This document shows positions 1 to 8,589 of a stretch of 64,000 nucleotides of DNA, one piece after another. The notes beneath the pieces are model-generated. The model was not told where the DNA came from. It ran no database searches and saw only the letters and a program-made list of their open reading frames with translations. Every line of letters begins with the position of its first letter. Positions within the stretch are counted from its first letter, which is position 1. A program made the position numbers and the translations under genes. Source of the stretch: Blautia sp. Marseille-P3087 (GTDB lineage Bacteria > Bacillota > Clostridia > Lachnospirales > Lachnospiraceae); the NCBI RefSeq assembly GCF_900120195.1, contig NZ_LT635539.1, forward strand, positions 977,257-1,041,256, given 5' to 3'.

Positions 1-210
1 CGCAAGAATGTTTACTGTCACATAGACTTTTACACCATGTTCATGTGCAAAAGCGATTCCTTCTGCCATATCTTCTTTTGAAAAGTTCTTCGCCTTCGCA
101 CGAAGCCCAAATGCTTCACCACCGATATAAACGGCATCTGCGCCAAATACAACGGCGATCTTAAGAACTTCCAGACTGCTTGCCGGAACCAGCAATTCAA
201 TTTTTCTCAT
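1..210 (-). CDS. U32 family peptidase / tRNA hydroxylation protein (3' part outside window)
   Basis: Only the first 70 codons are present; the rest lies beyond base 1. The ATG at 210 opens a sequence starting MRKIELLVPASSLEVLK and containing GADAVYIGG and a following GLRAKAKNF, the hallmark N-terminus of the U32 (YrrN/YrrO, TrhP-type) family. These proteins are annotated as collagenase-like peptidases, but the bacterial members near trmR act in 5-hydroxyuridine formation at tRNA position 34. The gene overlaps the end of the O-methyltransferase by 4 bases, so the two are translationally coupled, as in the Bacillus yrrMNO order. Family call is firm; whether it is the peptidase or the tRNA paralogue cannot be decided from 70 residues. 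Confidence 0.85.
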   Translation of the reverse strand, partial: MRKIELLVPASSLEVLKIAVVFGADAVYIGGEAFGLRAKAKNFSKEDMAEGIAFAHEHGVKVYVTVNILA

Positions 211-854
211 AATTCCTCCTTAACACTCACAGAAACACCGTCGCCCAATGGAATGATACTCGTCGTAAGCTGTGGGTGATGCTTCAGTTCAAAAAGATAA
301 TCTCTCATTCGTTTATAAATCGTACGGTTTCTGCGTTCCACAAGGTAGTGAGACTCGATCAGTTCCCCCTCCTGCAGAACATTATCCGACATCAGGATTC
401 CGCCCGGTGCAAGAAGTCTTACAACATCTGGAAGCCAGTGAATATACTGACCTTTGGCTGCATCCATAAAGATCAGATCATAAGAGTCTTTAAGTTCTTT
501 CAGGATTTCTCCTGCATCTCCTTCCAGAAATGTAATCTGTTTTTCTCTTCCTGCTTTTTTGAAATTCTCTTTTGCGAGCGGAATTCGTTTTTCGTAATTT
601 TCAATCGTTGTTATATGCAGATCCGGTCTGCCGTATTCACACATAAGAAGTGTGGAGAAGCCAACGGCTGTCCCCACTTCCAGAATTTTCTGCGGTTTTG
701 CAAGCGCCAGCAGAGTTTTGATGAAACTCTGCATCTCCTTACGGATGATCGGAACTCCCTCAGAAAGAGCAGAACACTCCAGTTCATCAAGAAATGGAGT
801 GTTGCCTGTATCAAGAGAATTTATAAATGTTCGCATTCTTTCTTCTACGATCAC
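207..854 (-). CDS. trmR: SAM-dependent O-methyltransferase, TrmR/YrrM type (tRNA 5-hydroxyuridine methyltransferase)
   Basis: A 215-residue class I methyltransferase of the small O-methyltransferase-3 family. Visible motifs are the SAM loop ILEVGTAVGFSTL near residue 57, an acidic ITFLEGDAGE segment, YDLIFMDAAKG and LLAPGGILMSDNVL. In Bacillus the orthologue in the same position methylates 5-hydroxyuridine in tRNA wobble positions. The start is GTG at 854 because GGAGGGAG lies 6 to 8 bases upstream; an ATG at 836 has no comparable site. It overlaps the MltG-like gene upstream by 4 bases and the U32 gene downstream by 4 bases, so the three form one coupled unit. Substrate is inferred from gene neighbourhood. 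Confidence 0.8.
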   Translation of the reverse strand: MIVEERMRTFINSLDTGNTPFLDELECSALSEGVPIIRKEMQSFIKTLLALAKPQKILEVGTAVGFSTLLMCEYGRPDLHITTIENYEKRIPLAKENFKKAGREKQITFLEGDAGEILKELKDSYDLIFMDAAKGQYIHWLPDVVRLLAPGGILMSDNVLQEGELIESHYLVERRNRTIYKRMRDYLFELKHHPQLTTSIIPLGDGVSVSVKEEL

Positions 855-1252
855 GAAGTTACTCCCTCCTGCTCCGCATCTCCCGCAAGAATACCCATGA
901 TTCTGGTCGGTGTATATGCAGTGCTGAGAAGATAAGTTCCCGGTCTCATTTTGCCGCTGTAATTGGAAAGCTTTTCCTGTATAACAAATACCAGTGTATC
1001 TTCGATCAGGCCTTTGCTTTTCAGTGTTTTGGCAATATCATAAGCCGTTGCGTCTTCTTTGATCACAACCGTTACTTCCTGTCCCTCTCCCGGACTCATT
1101 GCCTGCTGGTTAAATATGTTGTATCCAAACTGGTATGTGACTTTTCCGATCCAGATAACAAGAACAGCCACACATACATACAGAGCTATTTTGAAAAAAC
1201 CTCCCGCAACGATGACTCCTGCTGCGCCTACCCGGTCTTTTGTATCTCCCAT
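851..1252 (-). CDS. Short MltG/YceG-like membrane protein lacking the catalytic domain
   Basis: A 133-residue protein with one N-terminal transmembrane helix (about residues 17-40, FKIALYVCVAVLVIWIG) followed by a LysM-like region with EVTVVIKEDATAYDIAKTLKSKGLI and MRPGTYLLS, the pattern of the MltG (YceG) N-terminal subdomain. Full MltG endolytic transglycosylases are about 330-380 residues and carry the catalytic glutamate in a C-terminal domain that is absent here. It sits where mltG (yrrL) sits in Bacillus, between the RNase J gene and trmR, so it is a natural short form or a reduced relic. A scaffolding or regulatory role in septal peptidoglycan is possible but not shown. Confidence 0.7.
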   Translation of the reverse strand: MGDTKDRVGAAGVIVAGGFFKIALYVCVAVLVIWIGKVTYQFGYNIFNQQAMSPGEGQEVTVVIKEDATAYDIAKTLKSKGLIEDTLVFVIQEKLSNYSGKMRPGTYLLSTAYTPTRIMGILAGDAEQEGVTS

Positions 1253-1286
1253 ATCGGCTCCTTTCTGTCTGTAAAAGCTTCGTGTC

Positions 1287-3203
1287 TTATGCTTCCATGA
1301 TGATCGGCAGGATCATCGGACTTCTCTTTGTTCTCTTCCATAGGAAATCACTGAGTGCATCTTTCACTACATTTTTGATCTTGCCCCAGTCTGTGATGTT
1401 GCGGTCCAGGCAGGAATCAAGTGCATTCTCAACAACTTCTTTTGCATGTTCCATCAGATCCTCAGATTCTCTTACATATACGAAACCTCTGGATACGATA
1501 TCCGGTCCTGCAAGAACAACGTTGCTGTGTCGCTCCAGTGTCATGACAACGATCATAATGCCGTCTTCTGCAAGGTGCTGACGGTCACGAAGGACAATGT
1601 TTCCGACATCACCGACACCAAGACCGTCTACAAGAATTGCTCCTGTCTGAACGGATCCTGTTACCTGAGCACTGTTTTCATCCATTTCAAGAACGTTGCC
1701 GGATGCAAGGATAAAGATATTTTCTTTCGGGATACCGAGATCCTCAACCACATGTTTCTGTGCGGTCAGATGGCGGTATTCACCATGAACCGGAATTGCA
1801 TATTTCGGTCTTACCAGTGAATAGATCAGCTTGATTTCTTCCTGGCATGCATGTCCTGATACATGAACATCCTGGAAAATAACTTTTGCCCCTTTCATAG
1901 ACAGTTCGTTGATAACCTTTGACACGGCTTTTTCGTTTCCTGGAATCGGGTTGGAACTGAAAATGATCGTATCGTTTGGTTTAATTGTAATTTTCTTGTG
2001 GATGTCTGCTGCCATTCTGGAAAGTGCTGCCATAGACTCTCCCTGGCTTCCTGTCGTGATCAGAACTACTTTTTCATCCGGATAGTTCTTAACCTGATCG
2101 ATCTCAATCAGAGTATTTTCCGGAATTCGGAGATAACCAAGCTCTGATGCAACAGAAATGATATTGACCATACTACGGCCTTCGACTGCAACCTTACGTC
2201 CGAAACGGTATGCAGTATCAATGATCTGCTGCACACGGTCAACGTTTGAAGCAAAAGTCGCAATAATGATTCGTGCGTTTTTGTGTTCGTTAAATAAATT
2301 GTCAAAGACACGTCCCACGGTACGTTCGGACATGGTGAATCCCGGACGTTCTGCATTGGTACTGTCACACATCAGTGCAAGTACACCTTTCTTACCAATC
2401 TCGGCAAAACGCTGAAGATCAATTGCGTCACCAAATACCGGTGTGTAATCCACCTTAAAGTCGCCGGTATGAACTACGATACCTGCCGGTGAATAGATTG
2501 CAAGGGCAGACGCATCCTGAATACTGTGGTTTGTCTTGATAAATTCGATGGAAAAATCACCCAGATTGATAACCTGTCCGTGTTTTACTTCTTTTAACTT
2601 TGTAGAACGAACAAGATTATGCTCTTTCAGTTTGTTGGTGATCAGTCCAAGTGTCAGTTTCGTAGAATAAATCGGTACATTTACTTCCTTTAAAATGTAC
2701 GGAAGTGCACCAATATGGTCTTCATGACCATGTGTGATCACGAAACCTTTGACTTTGGAAATATTTTCCTTCAGATAGGTCACATCCGGAATGACAAGGT
2801 CGATACCAAGCATATCGTCTTCCGGGAAGGAAAGCCCGCAGTCAACGACTACAATACTGTCTTCGTATTCAAATGCTGTGATGTTCATTCCGATCTGCTC
2901 AAGTCCGCCAAGCGGAATGACTTTCAGCTTGGATGTGCCGCGGCGGCCCTTACGTAATCCTGTGCGAAGCTGCTGTTTCTGAACATTCTTAACTGCAGGC
3001 TTGCTGCCAGTTTTCTGCTGTGGTTTCTGCTGCTGTTTATATTTGAAATTTTTCTGTTTCGGGTTCTGTTTTTTTGCGTTATTATCAGCAGATTTCCTGT
3101 CATGGTTATTGTATCTTCTCGGTTTGAATCTGCTGTCTCTTGGCATACTTTCTCTCTGTGGTGTATGCGCTTTATTTTCGTTCATATTATTTTCTATACT
3201 CAA
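1287..3203 (-). CDS. rnj: Ribonuclease J
   Basis: A 638-residue metallo-beta-lactamase/beta-CASP RNase that performs 5'-to-3' exonucleolytic and endonucleolytic mRNA and rRNA processing. The catalytic domain starts near residue 94 (KLKVIPLGGLEQIGMN) with the zinc motif THGHEDHIGAL at 157-167 and beta-CASP signatures such as TGSQGE and ASGHACQEE-like SGHACQEE later. The first 90 residues are a Lys/Arg/Gln-rich extension that Bacillus enzymes (about 555 residues) lack; it probably binds RNA. Translation begins at TTG 3203, preceded by GGAGGTGCTTGA at ideal distance; the next ATG at 3185 is too far from that site. It is followed 35 bases later by the MltG-like gene. Confidence 0.95.
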   Translation of the reverse strand: MSIENNMNENKAHTPQRESMPRDSRFKPRRYNNHDRKSADNNAKKQNPKQKNFKYKQQQKPQQKTGSKPAVKNVQKQQLRTGLRKGRRGTSKLKVIPLGGLEQIGMNITAFEYEDSIVVVDCGLSFPEDDMLGIDLVIPDVTYLKENISKVKGFVITHGHEDHIGALPYILKEVNVPIYSTKLTLGLITNKLKEHNLVRSTKLKEVKHGQVINLGDFSIEFIKTNHSIQDASALAIYSPAGIVVHTGDFKVDYTPVFGDAIDLQRFAEIGKKGVLALMCDSTNAERPGFTMSERTVGRVFDNLFNEHKNARIIIATFASNVDRVQQIIDTAYRFGRKVAVEGRSMVNIISVASELGYLRIPENTLIEIDQVKNYPDEKVVLITTGSQGESMAALSRMAADIHKKITIKPNDTIIFSSNPIPGNEKAVSKVINELSMKGAKVIFQDVHVSGHACQEEIKLIYSLVRPKYAIPVHGEYRHLTAQKHVVEDLGIPKENIFILASGNVLEMDENSAQVTGSVQTGAILVDGLGVGDVGNIVLRDRQHLAEDGIMIVVMTLERHSNVVLAGPDIVSRGFVYVRESEDLMEHAKEVVENALDSCLDRNITDWGKIKNVVKDALSDFLWKRTKRSPMILPIIMEA

Positions 3204-3233
3204 TCAAGCACCTCCATAATGCTTCGTGTGCAA

Positions 3234-3491
3234 TCACATTTCAAGGTCTACGTCCTCAAGCATCTGCTCAAAAACTTTATATACTGCCTGCAGTTCGTTC
3301 TCATCTTCAACCATTTCATAGCAGGCTTCGGAATCTGTATCTTCTGATACGTCTTTTAAAATATAGGCATTTGCTTCGTCATCCATTGAATCAGAAACAA
3401 GGAGGTACGCCACCCCTCCGATTCTTGTCTGCTCCTCAATGTAGAAATCTTCTACTGTTCCATCAGGAGACTGAAATCTGATTTTTTCCAT
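3234..3491 (-). CDS. DUF1292 family protein (YrzB-like)
   Basis: An 85-residue acidic protein of the DUF1292 family. It begins MEKIRFQSPDGTVEDFYIEE, continues with GGVAYLLV and ends with a strongly acidic stretch. The start at 3491 is preceded by AAAGGTGACAAC; a longer open frame reaching upstream overlaps ruvX and lacks a ribosome site. Function is unknown, although its place between ruvX and the RNase J/mltG genes is conserved in Firmicutes. The stop lies 31 bases before the RNase J start, so it is most likely in one transcript with ireB and ruvX. Confidence 0.85.
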   Translation of the reverse strand: MEKIRFQSPDGTVEDFYIEEQTRIGGVAYLLVSDSMDDEANAYILKDVSEDTDSEACYEMVEDENELQAVYKVFEQMLEDVDLEM

Positions 3492-3504
3492 GTTGTCACC
3501 TTTG

Positions 3505-3927
3505 TCATACTGACAGGGAATCCAAATATCCCTGCAAAATAAATACTGCCGCAATGCCGTCCAGATACTGTTTGCGGTTTTCTCTGCGCACACCGGCCTC
3601 TATCAGTGTCCGATCTGCCTCTACTGTTGTCAGTCGCTCATCCCACATAATAATTTCAAGCCCTGTCCGCTTTTTCAGCATTTCACCAAATTCAAGAGCT
3701 TTTTCCGCGCGCTCACCAACCGTATTGTTCATATTCTTCGGAAAGCCCAACACGATTTTCTCTACTTCATATTCTGCGATGAGTTCTTCAATTCTTGCAA
3801 GAGTACGCCGCAGCTTGTTTTCCTGTTTGCGCCATATTGTCTCTATCTTCTGCGCAGTCAGACCAAGTGGATCACTGACGGCTACTCCTACTGTTTTTGA
3901 TCCATAATCTAATCCGAGAATCCGCAT
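3505..3927 (-). CDS. ruvX: Holliday junction resolvase-like RuvX (YqgF)
   Basis: A 140-residue RNase H-fold protein beginning [22 protein letters not shown], with the conserved acidic residue in the first strand (D6) and later [19 protein letters not shown] and [11 protein letters not shown], all YqgF signatures. YqgF proteins act in 16S rRNA 5'-end maturation, and some resolve Holliday junctions. The ATG at 3927 was chosen because the protein family starts there; an upstream extension would overlap ireB. The start lies 4 bases after the ireB stop, with AGGAA immediately before it. Belongs to the ireB-ruvX-DUF1292 operon. Confidence 0.92.
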   Translation of the reverse strand: MRILGLDYGSKTVGVAVSDPLGLTAQKIETIWRKQENKLRRTLARIEELIAEYEVEKIVLGFPKNMNNTVGERAEKALEFGEMLKKRTGLEIIMWDERLTTVEADRTLIEAGVRRENRKQYLDGIAAVFILQGYLDSLSV

Positions 3928-3931
3928 ATTC

Positions 3932-4204
3932 CTAGCGTTCCCAGGATTTGTTCTTAATATATTCATTAAGTAATTCTTCTACCAGCTCATCTCTCTCGAC
4001 TTTCATGATCATGCTTCTCGCGCCTTTGTGGCTGGTAATATAAGTCGGATCTCCGGACATAATATAACCGACTATCTGGTTTACCGGATTATATCCTTTC
4101 TCATCCATTGCATTGTAGACCAGATCAAGTACTTCTTTAACTTCAAGATCCTGATCTGGTTTTGTTCTGAAATATTGTGTGTTTCCTAAACTGTTTTCTG
4201 CCAT
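3932..4204 (-). CDS. ireB: IreB family regulatory phosphoprotein
   Basis: A 90-residue UPF0297/IreB protein, the substrate of the IreK-type PASTA Ser/Thr kinase in enterococci. It opens [26 protein letters not shown], which contains the Thr-rich N-terminus, then [29 protein letters not shown], the family signature. ATG 4204 is preferred over an in-frame GTG at 4213 because AAGGA lies 9 bases before it, whereas that site abuts the GTG. First gene of the minus-strand cluster that continues to the window edge. Confidence 0.92.
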   Translation of the reverse strand: MAENSLGNTQYFRTKPDQDLEVKEVLDLVYNAMDEKGYNPVNQIVGYIMSGDPTYITSHKGARSMIMKVERDELVEELLNEYIKNKSWER

Positions 4205-4236
4205 TTTTCTCACGTCCTTAATAAGATTTCCTTTTT

Positions 4237-4265
4237 ATTTTAATATAATTCTTATCAAAATACAA
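4237..4265 (-). promoter_or_regulatory. Probable sigma-A promoter of the ireB cluster
   Basis: On the minus strand TTGTAT (4260-4265) is followed after exactly 17 bases by TAAAAT (4237-4242). The start site would fall about 25 bases before the ireB ribosome site. It is the only promoter-like pair in the 114-base gap after mtaB. Confidence 0.5.
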
Positions 4266-4318
4266 GAACCCTTTTTTTGTTGAAATTTATATCGAAAATC
4301 TGTGCGGCATCCTGCAGA

Positions 4319-5635
4319 TTATTCTGCACGTAAAAGATGGTCTGTCAGAAATCCGGTCACTTTCGCCTCAACAAGATCATTTACCTGATGCACATCCGTC
4401 TTTTTGATAACAGCACGTACATATTCACGGCTGTGGCCTACATACCAGTTCTTTCCATCTTCTTCGATTTCCTCTTCAAGAAGAAGTTCGATTGTCTTTC
4501 CGATCATCGCCTCTTCGTATTCCTTTGCACGGATATCATGCAATGCCAGGAATTTTTCACTTCGCTGTGCTTTTACCGCCTCTGTGAGCTGGCCGTCCAT
4601 GGCTGCCGCTTTTGTCCCATGTCTTCTGGAATATTTGAAAATGTGTGTCTCATAAAAATGAATGTTTTTTACGAATTCATAAGATTCTTCAAAATCTTCC
4701 TCTGTTTCCATCGGAAATCCTACAATTACATCCGTCGTAAGGGCTGGTGCCGGATAATATCTGCGGATCAGATCACACTTTTCCGCATATTCCTGTGCGC
4801 TGTAACGGCGGTTCATATTTTTCAGTGTTTTATTGCATCCACTCTGAAGAGACAGATGGAAATGCGGGCAGACCTTTCCTGTCGCAACGATTCCTTCCAG
4901 AAATTCTTCGGTAATAATCCTCGGTTCAAGAGAACCAAGACGGATTCTCTGAATTCCCGCTACTTTACTTACCGCCTGAATCAGAGAAAGAAGGCTCTCT
5001 CTTTCTTCTTTCGGAAAATCTACGCCGTAGGAACTTAAGTGGATGCCGGTAAGTACGACTTCTTTATAACCTTTGGACGCAAGTGTCTCAACTTCTCTTA
5101 ATACATCCGCAATTTTTCTGCTTCGCACACGTCCCCTCGCAAACGGAATAATGCAGTAAGTACAGAACTGGTTGCATCCGTCCTGTACTTTGATGTACGC
5201 GCGAACATGTTCCGCTGTCTGTTCGATAGAAAGCTCCTCGTACTCTTTTGTGTGGTTGATCTCGATCACCTGTACCTGTTTGGAATGTTCTTTTTCATAT
5301 TCTTCCAGCACTTCTACAATCTGTGTCTTCTGATTATTTCCGAGAATCAGGTCAACCGCATTATCTTCTTTTAATTTTTCTGTGTCTGCCTGTGCATAAC
5401 ATCCGGCAGCTACCACGATCGCATCCGGGTTCATTTTTTTTGCCTTATGCAGCATCTGTCGGGATTTACGGTCTGCAATATTCGTAACCGTACAGGTATT
5501 GATCAGATATATGTCCGCTCCTTCCGTAAAAGGTACGATCTCATATCCTGCTTTTTCCAGAAGCTGCTGCATTGCTTCTACTTCGTATGCATTTACTTTA
5601 CAGCCCAGATTATGAAGGGCAACCTTTTTTTTCAT
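4319..5635 (-). CDS. mtaB: tRNA N6-threonylcarbamoyladenosine(37) methylthiotransferase MtaB
   Basis: A 438-residue radical-SAM methylthiotransferase that converts t6A37 to ms2t6A37 in tRNAs decoding ANN codons. N-terminal cluster cysteines are C12 (NLGCKVN), C48 (NTCTVT) and C79 (AGCYAQ); the radical-SAM triad is C154/C158/C161 in DGCNQFCTYC. A C-terminal TRAM-like segment follows residue 380. The start at 5635 has GAGGTTAAAAAT in front of it; an extension to 5671 lacks a site. Length and motifs match MtaB rather than MiaB or RimO. It is transcribed apart from ireB, divergently from the HPr-like gene. Confidence 0.95.
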   Translation of the reverse strand: MKKKVALHNLGCKVNAYEVEAMQQLLEKAGYEIVPFTEGADIYLINTCTVTNIADRKSRQMLHKAKKMNPDAIVVAAGCYAQADTEKLKEDNAVDLILGNNQKTQIVEVLEEYEKEHSKQVQVIEINHTKEYEELSIEQTAEHVRAYIKVQDGCNQFCTYCIIPFARGRVRSRKIADVLREVETLASKGYKEVVLTGIHLSSYGVDFPKEERESLLSLIQAVSKVAGIQRIRLGSLEPRIITEEFLEGIVATGKVCPHFHLSLQSGCNKTLKNMNRRYSAQEYAEKCDLIRRYYPAPALTTDVIVGFPMETEEDFEESYEFVKNIHFYETHIFKYSRRHGTKAAAMDGQLTEAVKAQRSEKFLALHDIRAKEYEEAMIGKTIELLLEEEIEEDGKNWYVGHSREYVRAVIKKTDVHQVNDLVEAKVTGFLTDHLLRAE

Positions 5636-5698
5636 ATTTTTAACCTCATATATATTTTCTGATATTTTCACTTTGTATTCCGATTTTATTGTTTTTAT

Positions 5699-5721
5699 AA
5701 CTGTTCAGTACCTTCACAGTT
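5699..5721. repeat. Inverted repeat in the mtaB/HPr-like divergent region
   Basis: AACTGT and ACAGTT flank an 11-base spacer about 65 bases upstream of the mtaB start, a size suited to a dimeric regulator. No regulator family can be assigned, and a chance occurrence in AT-rich DNA is possible. Confidence 0.25.
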
Positions 5722-5790
5722 ACCTGCTGAATAGTTGCATTTTTTGTATATACAGACGAATATTTTACCATAATTTCATCTGATTTTCCC

Positions 5791-5819
5791 TTGACTTTTC
5801 AGAGGCGTACGGGTAAGAT
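5791..5819 (+). promoter_or_regulatory. Sigma-A promoter of the HPr-like gene
   Basis: TTGACT (5791-5796), a 17-base spacer and TAAGAT (5814-5819) form a near-consensus promoter. Transcription would start about 30 bases before the ATG at 5857, leaving a short leader with the ribosome site GGGAGG. Confidence 0.75.
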
Positions 5820-5856
5820 TAATCACATAACAACACTAAATAGGGAGGTTCTCAAA

Positions 5857-6093
5857 ATGAAAACATTAAAAATCTCGCTGAATTCTATCGATAAAGTGAA
5901 AGCATTTGTTAACGAGATCAGTAAATTTGACTGTGACTTTGACTTAGTATCCGGAAGATATGTGATCGATGCAAAATCCATCATGGGCATCTTCAGTTTA
6001 GACTTATCCAAACCGATCAATCTGAATATCCATGCTGAAGGCAGCACTCTTGATACTATTCTGACAATCGTACAGCCGTATGTAATTGAGTGA
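5857..6093 (+). CDS. HPr-family protein without the PTS histidine
   Basis: A 78-residue HPr-fold protein starting MKTLKISLNSIDKVKAF. The region around the regulatory serine is conserved (VIDAKSIMGIFSLDL, matching the Ser46 segment), but the catalytic histidine loop GLHARPA is replaced by LNSIDKVKAF, so classic PTS phosphotransfer is not expected. GGGAGG stands 8 bases before ATG 5857; an upstream in-frame ATG at 5791 lies inside the -35 element and is excluded. It is monocistronic, between its own promoter and a strong terminator. A role through Ser phosphorylation (Crh-like) is an inference. Confidence 0.82.
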   Translation: MKTLKISLNSIDKVKAFVNEISKFDCDFDLVSGRYVIDAKSIMGIFSLDLSKPINLNIHAEGSTLDTILTIVQPYVIE

Positions 6094-6137
6094 TCTGTAT
6101 AATCTCCTTAAGGAGATCATGAATGTAAGACAGTTTT

Positions 6138-6178
6138 AAAACAGCTTCTGTGCATATGCATGAGAAGCTGTTTTTTTC
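6138..6178 (+). terminator. Rho-independent terminator after the HPr-like gene
   Basis: ACAGCTTCT (6141-6149) pairs with AGAAGCTGT (6163-6171), followed by seven Ts. The A-rich left flank could make it work for thiI on the opposite strand as well. Confidence 0.88.
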
Positions 6179-6185
6179 TTACTGT

Positions 6186-7367
6186 TTACTGAATTTCGAT
6201 TACTTCTGTAGACGCCAGCGCTTCTTCTACAAGCTGGTCGATCTTCTCGTTTAATTTCTCTTCTGATCTGTGAATCACCTTGAGATTCGGTTTTGTTACC
6301 GGATGTTTTGCCACGAAAATCGTACAGCAGTCTTCAAATGGCTGGATTGAAGTCTCAAATGTATTGATCTTTCTGGAAATCTGAACGATTTCTTCTTTGT
6401 CAAATCCAATGACTGGACGATATACCGGGAGTTCACACACTTCATCTGTTGCTGCAAGACTCTGTAATGTCTGGCTTGCAACCTGTCCGATACTCTCTCC
6501 TGTAATCAGTCCGAGACACTTATCTTTACGTGCAAAATGCTCTGCAATACGCATCATATAACGACGCATGATGATTGTAAGCTCTTCATGCGGGCACTGA
6601 TCATAGATATAAAGCTGAATATCCGTAAAGTTTACAACGTGCAGACGGATCGGACCACTGTAGCGTGCAACCAGTTTTGCAAGGTCTACAACTTTCTGTT
6701 TTGCACGTTCGCTTGTGTACGGCGGGGCATGGAAATACACTGCCTCGATCTTGACTCCACGTTTTGCGATCATATAACCTGCTACTGGACTGTCAATACC
6801 ACCAGAAAGGAGAAGCATGGCTTTTCCGTTTGTTCCGATCGGCATCCCTCCCGGTCCCGGAATAGTCTCGGAATATACATAAATCTTGTCACGGATCTCT
6901 ACGGAAAGTGTCATTTCCGGATTGTGTACATCAACAGATGCCTCTGGGAACGCATCGAGGATTTTTTCACCTATTGCTGCACTGACTTCCATAGAGGTAA
7001 TCGGGTAAGATTTTTTTGCTCTTCTTGTGTATACCTTGAAGGAACCTTTGTATTCCGGATATCTTGCTTTCATGTAGGCAACGACATCCTCTGCCATCTG
7101 ATCAAAGCCCTGATCTTCATAAATGACAACCGGGCTGATACCAACGATACCAAACACTCGCTGTAATGCTTCTACAGCCTCGTCAAAATCATATTTTTCC
7201 GGACAGAACACATATACACGGCCCTGTTCTTTCGTTACGGTAAATTCGCCTTCTACCGGCTCGAGAGCCAGTTTCATCTGTTTTACAAGTGCATCCTCAA
7301 ACAGATATCTGTTTTTGCCCTTGATGGCGATCTCTGCATATTTTATCAAAAATGCATGAAATATCAT
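6186..7367 (-). CDS. thiI: tRNA 4-thiouridine synthase ThiI
   Basis: A 393-residue enzyme that adenylates U8 of tRNA and transfers sulfur from a cysteine desulfurase persulfide; it can also feed thiamine thiazole synthesis. It has the N-terminal ferredoxin-like/THUMP region (about 1-165) and the PP-loop SGGIDS at 188-193, then FHAPPYTSERAKQKV and a C-terminal DCCTIFVAKHP. There is no rhodanese domain, the short form usual in Firmicutes. AGGAGG lies 11 bases before ATG 7367. It follows the desulfurase gene by 51 bases, the expected functional pair. Confidence 0.96.
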   Translation of the reverse strand: MIFHAFLIKYAEIAIKGKNRYLFEDALVKQMKLALEPVEGEFTVTKEQGRVYVFCPEKYDFDEAVEALQRVFGIVGISPVVIYEDQGFDQMAEDVVAYMKARYPEYKGSFKVYTRRAKKSYPITSMEVSAAIGEKILDAFPEASVDVHNPEMTLSVEIRDKIYVYSETIPGPGGMPIGTNGKAMLLLSGGIDSPVAGYMIAKRGVKIEAVYFHAPPYTSERAKQKVVDLAKLVARYSGPIRLHVVNFTDIQLYIYDQCPHEELTIIMRRYMMRIAEHFARKDKCLGLITGESIGQVASQTLQSLAATDEVCELPVYRPVIGFDKEEIVQISRKINTFETSIQPFEDCCTIFVAKHPVTKPNLKVIHRSEEKLNEKIDQLVEEALASTEVIEIQ

Positions 7368-7418
7368 ATCTGGTATTTCCTCCTGAATTTTCTGTCAGTG
7401 TTTTCCGACACTGGTTGT

Positions 7419-8573
7419 TTATTTTCTTGAGTATCTGCGGAGCATCGGAACAAGCTCTTTCATAGTCTGTAAGAAATAATCAGCTTCTTCCATCGTGTTT
7501 TCTTCACAGAAACTTAAACGTACTGTACTTTCTATCTGGTCTTTCGACATTCCCATTGCAGAAAGCGTCGCGCTCGGTTTTCTCTTGTGACTGGAGCATG
7601 CACTTCCGGCAGAAATGTAGATTCCTTTATCTTCAAGTGCATGAAGCAGGACTTCGCTGCGCACACCCATAACGCTGATGCTCAAAATCTGTGGCGCACC
7701 TTCGCGAAGCGGCATACCATTGATACGGATATCCTCAATCTCAGATAAGCCCTCTGCAATATGCTCTTTCAGCTGGTACATATGCTCTACATTTTCGTCG
7801 AGATTTTCATAAATCTGCGCAGCTGCCACACCGAGTCCTGCGATTCCAGGCACATTGTCTGTACCGGAGCGCATTCCGCTCTGCTGTCCGCCACCAAGGA
7901 TCTGCGGAATGATCTTTACTTTTTCATTGATATACAAAAATCCGATACCCTTTGGTCCGTGGATCTTGTGTCCGCTGACTGCAAGAAGATCGATGCCCAT
8001 CTTTTTCGGGTAAATGCGGTATTTACCAAATCCCTGGATGGCATCTACATGATAAAGAGCCTTCGGGCTTTTTTCGTGAACCATCTTCGCAATTTCTTCT
8101 ACCGGCATCACGGCACCGACTTCGTTATTTACAAGCATGGTAGAAACCATAATCGTATCCGGGCGCAGAACTGCTTCCAGCGCACTCATCTTTATTTTGC
8201 CTTCGTGATCTACCGGAAGATAGGTGATTTCAAATCCCTGTTCCTGCAAAAAAGATGCCGGCTGGCTGACTGCTGCATGTTCTACCGATGTAATAATAAT
8301 GTGATTTCCGTTTCTCTTGTTTGCCAGTGCACCACCGATCAGTGCAAGGTTATCAGATTCTGTACCACCTGATGTGAACAGAATCTCTTTTTCCTGCACT
8401 TTCAGAATACCTGCAATCGTCTTTGCTGATTCTTTTACGTATTTTTCTGCATCTACACCTTTTAAATGCATGGCAGACGGATTTCCGAAATCCTCTGTCA
8501 TCGTCTTCACTACGATATCTTTTACAGAATCATAGCATCTGGTCGTTGCAGAATTATCAAAATAAACTTCCAT
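7419..8573 (-). CDS. Cysteine desulfurase (NifS/IscS-like)
   Basis: A 384-residue PLP-dependent class V aminotransferase that takes sulfur from cysteine as an enzyme persulfide. The PLP lysine is K203 in SGHKIHGPKG; the active cysteine is C326 in SAGSACSSHKRKPS; TSGGTESDN and SVEHAA are also present. It belongs to the short-loop NifS-like branch that commonly precedes thiI in Firmicutes, so ThiI is its probable acceptor. AGAGGAG lies just before ATG 8573. It is in the prmA-rsmE-desulfurase-thiI operon. Confidence 0.93.
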   Translation of the reverse strand: MEVYFDNSATTRCYDSVKDIVVKTMTEDFGNPSAMHLKGVDAEKYVKESAKTIAGILKVQEKEILFTSGGTESDNLALIGGALANKRNGNHIIITSVEHAAVSQPASFLQEQGFEITYLPVDHEGKIKMSALEAVLRPDTIMVSTMLVNNEVGAVMPVEEIAKMVHEKSPKALYHVDAIQGFGKYRIYPKKMGIDLLAVSGHKIHGPKGIGFLYINEKVKIIPQILGGGQQSGMRSGTDNVPGIAGLGVAAAQIYENLDENVEHMYQLKEHIAEGLSEIEDIRINGMPLREGAPQILSISVMGVRSEVLLHALEDKGIYISAGSACSSHKRKPSATLSAMGMSKDQIESTVRLSFCEENTMEEADYFLQTMKELVPMLRRYSRK

Positions 8574-8589
8574 AACACTCCTCTTTTAT

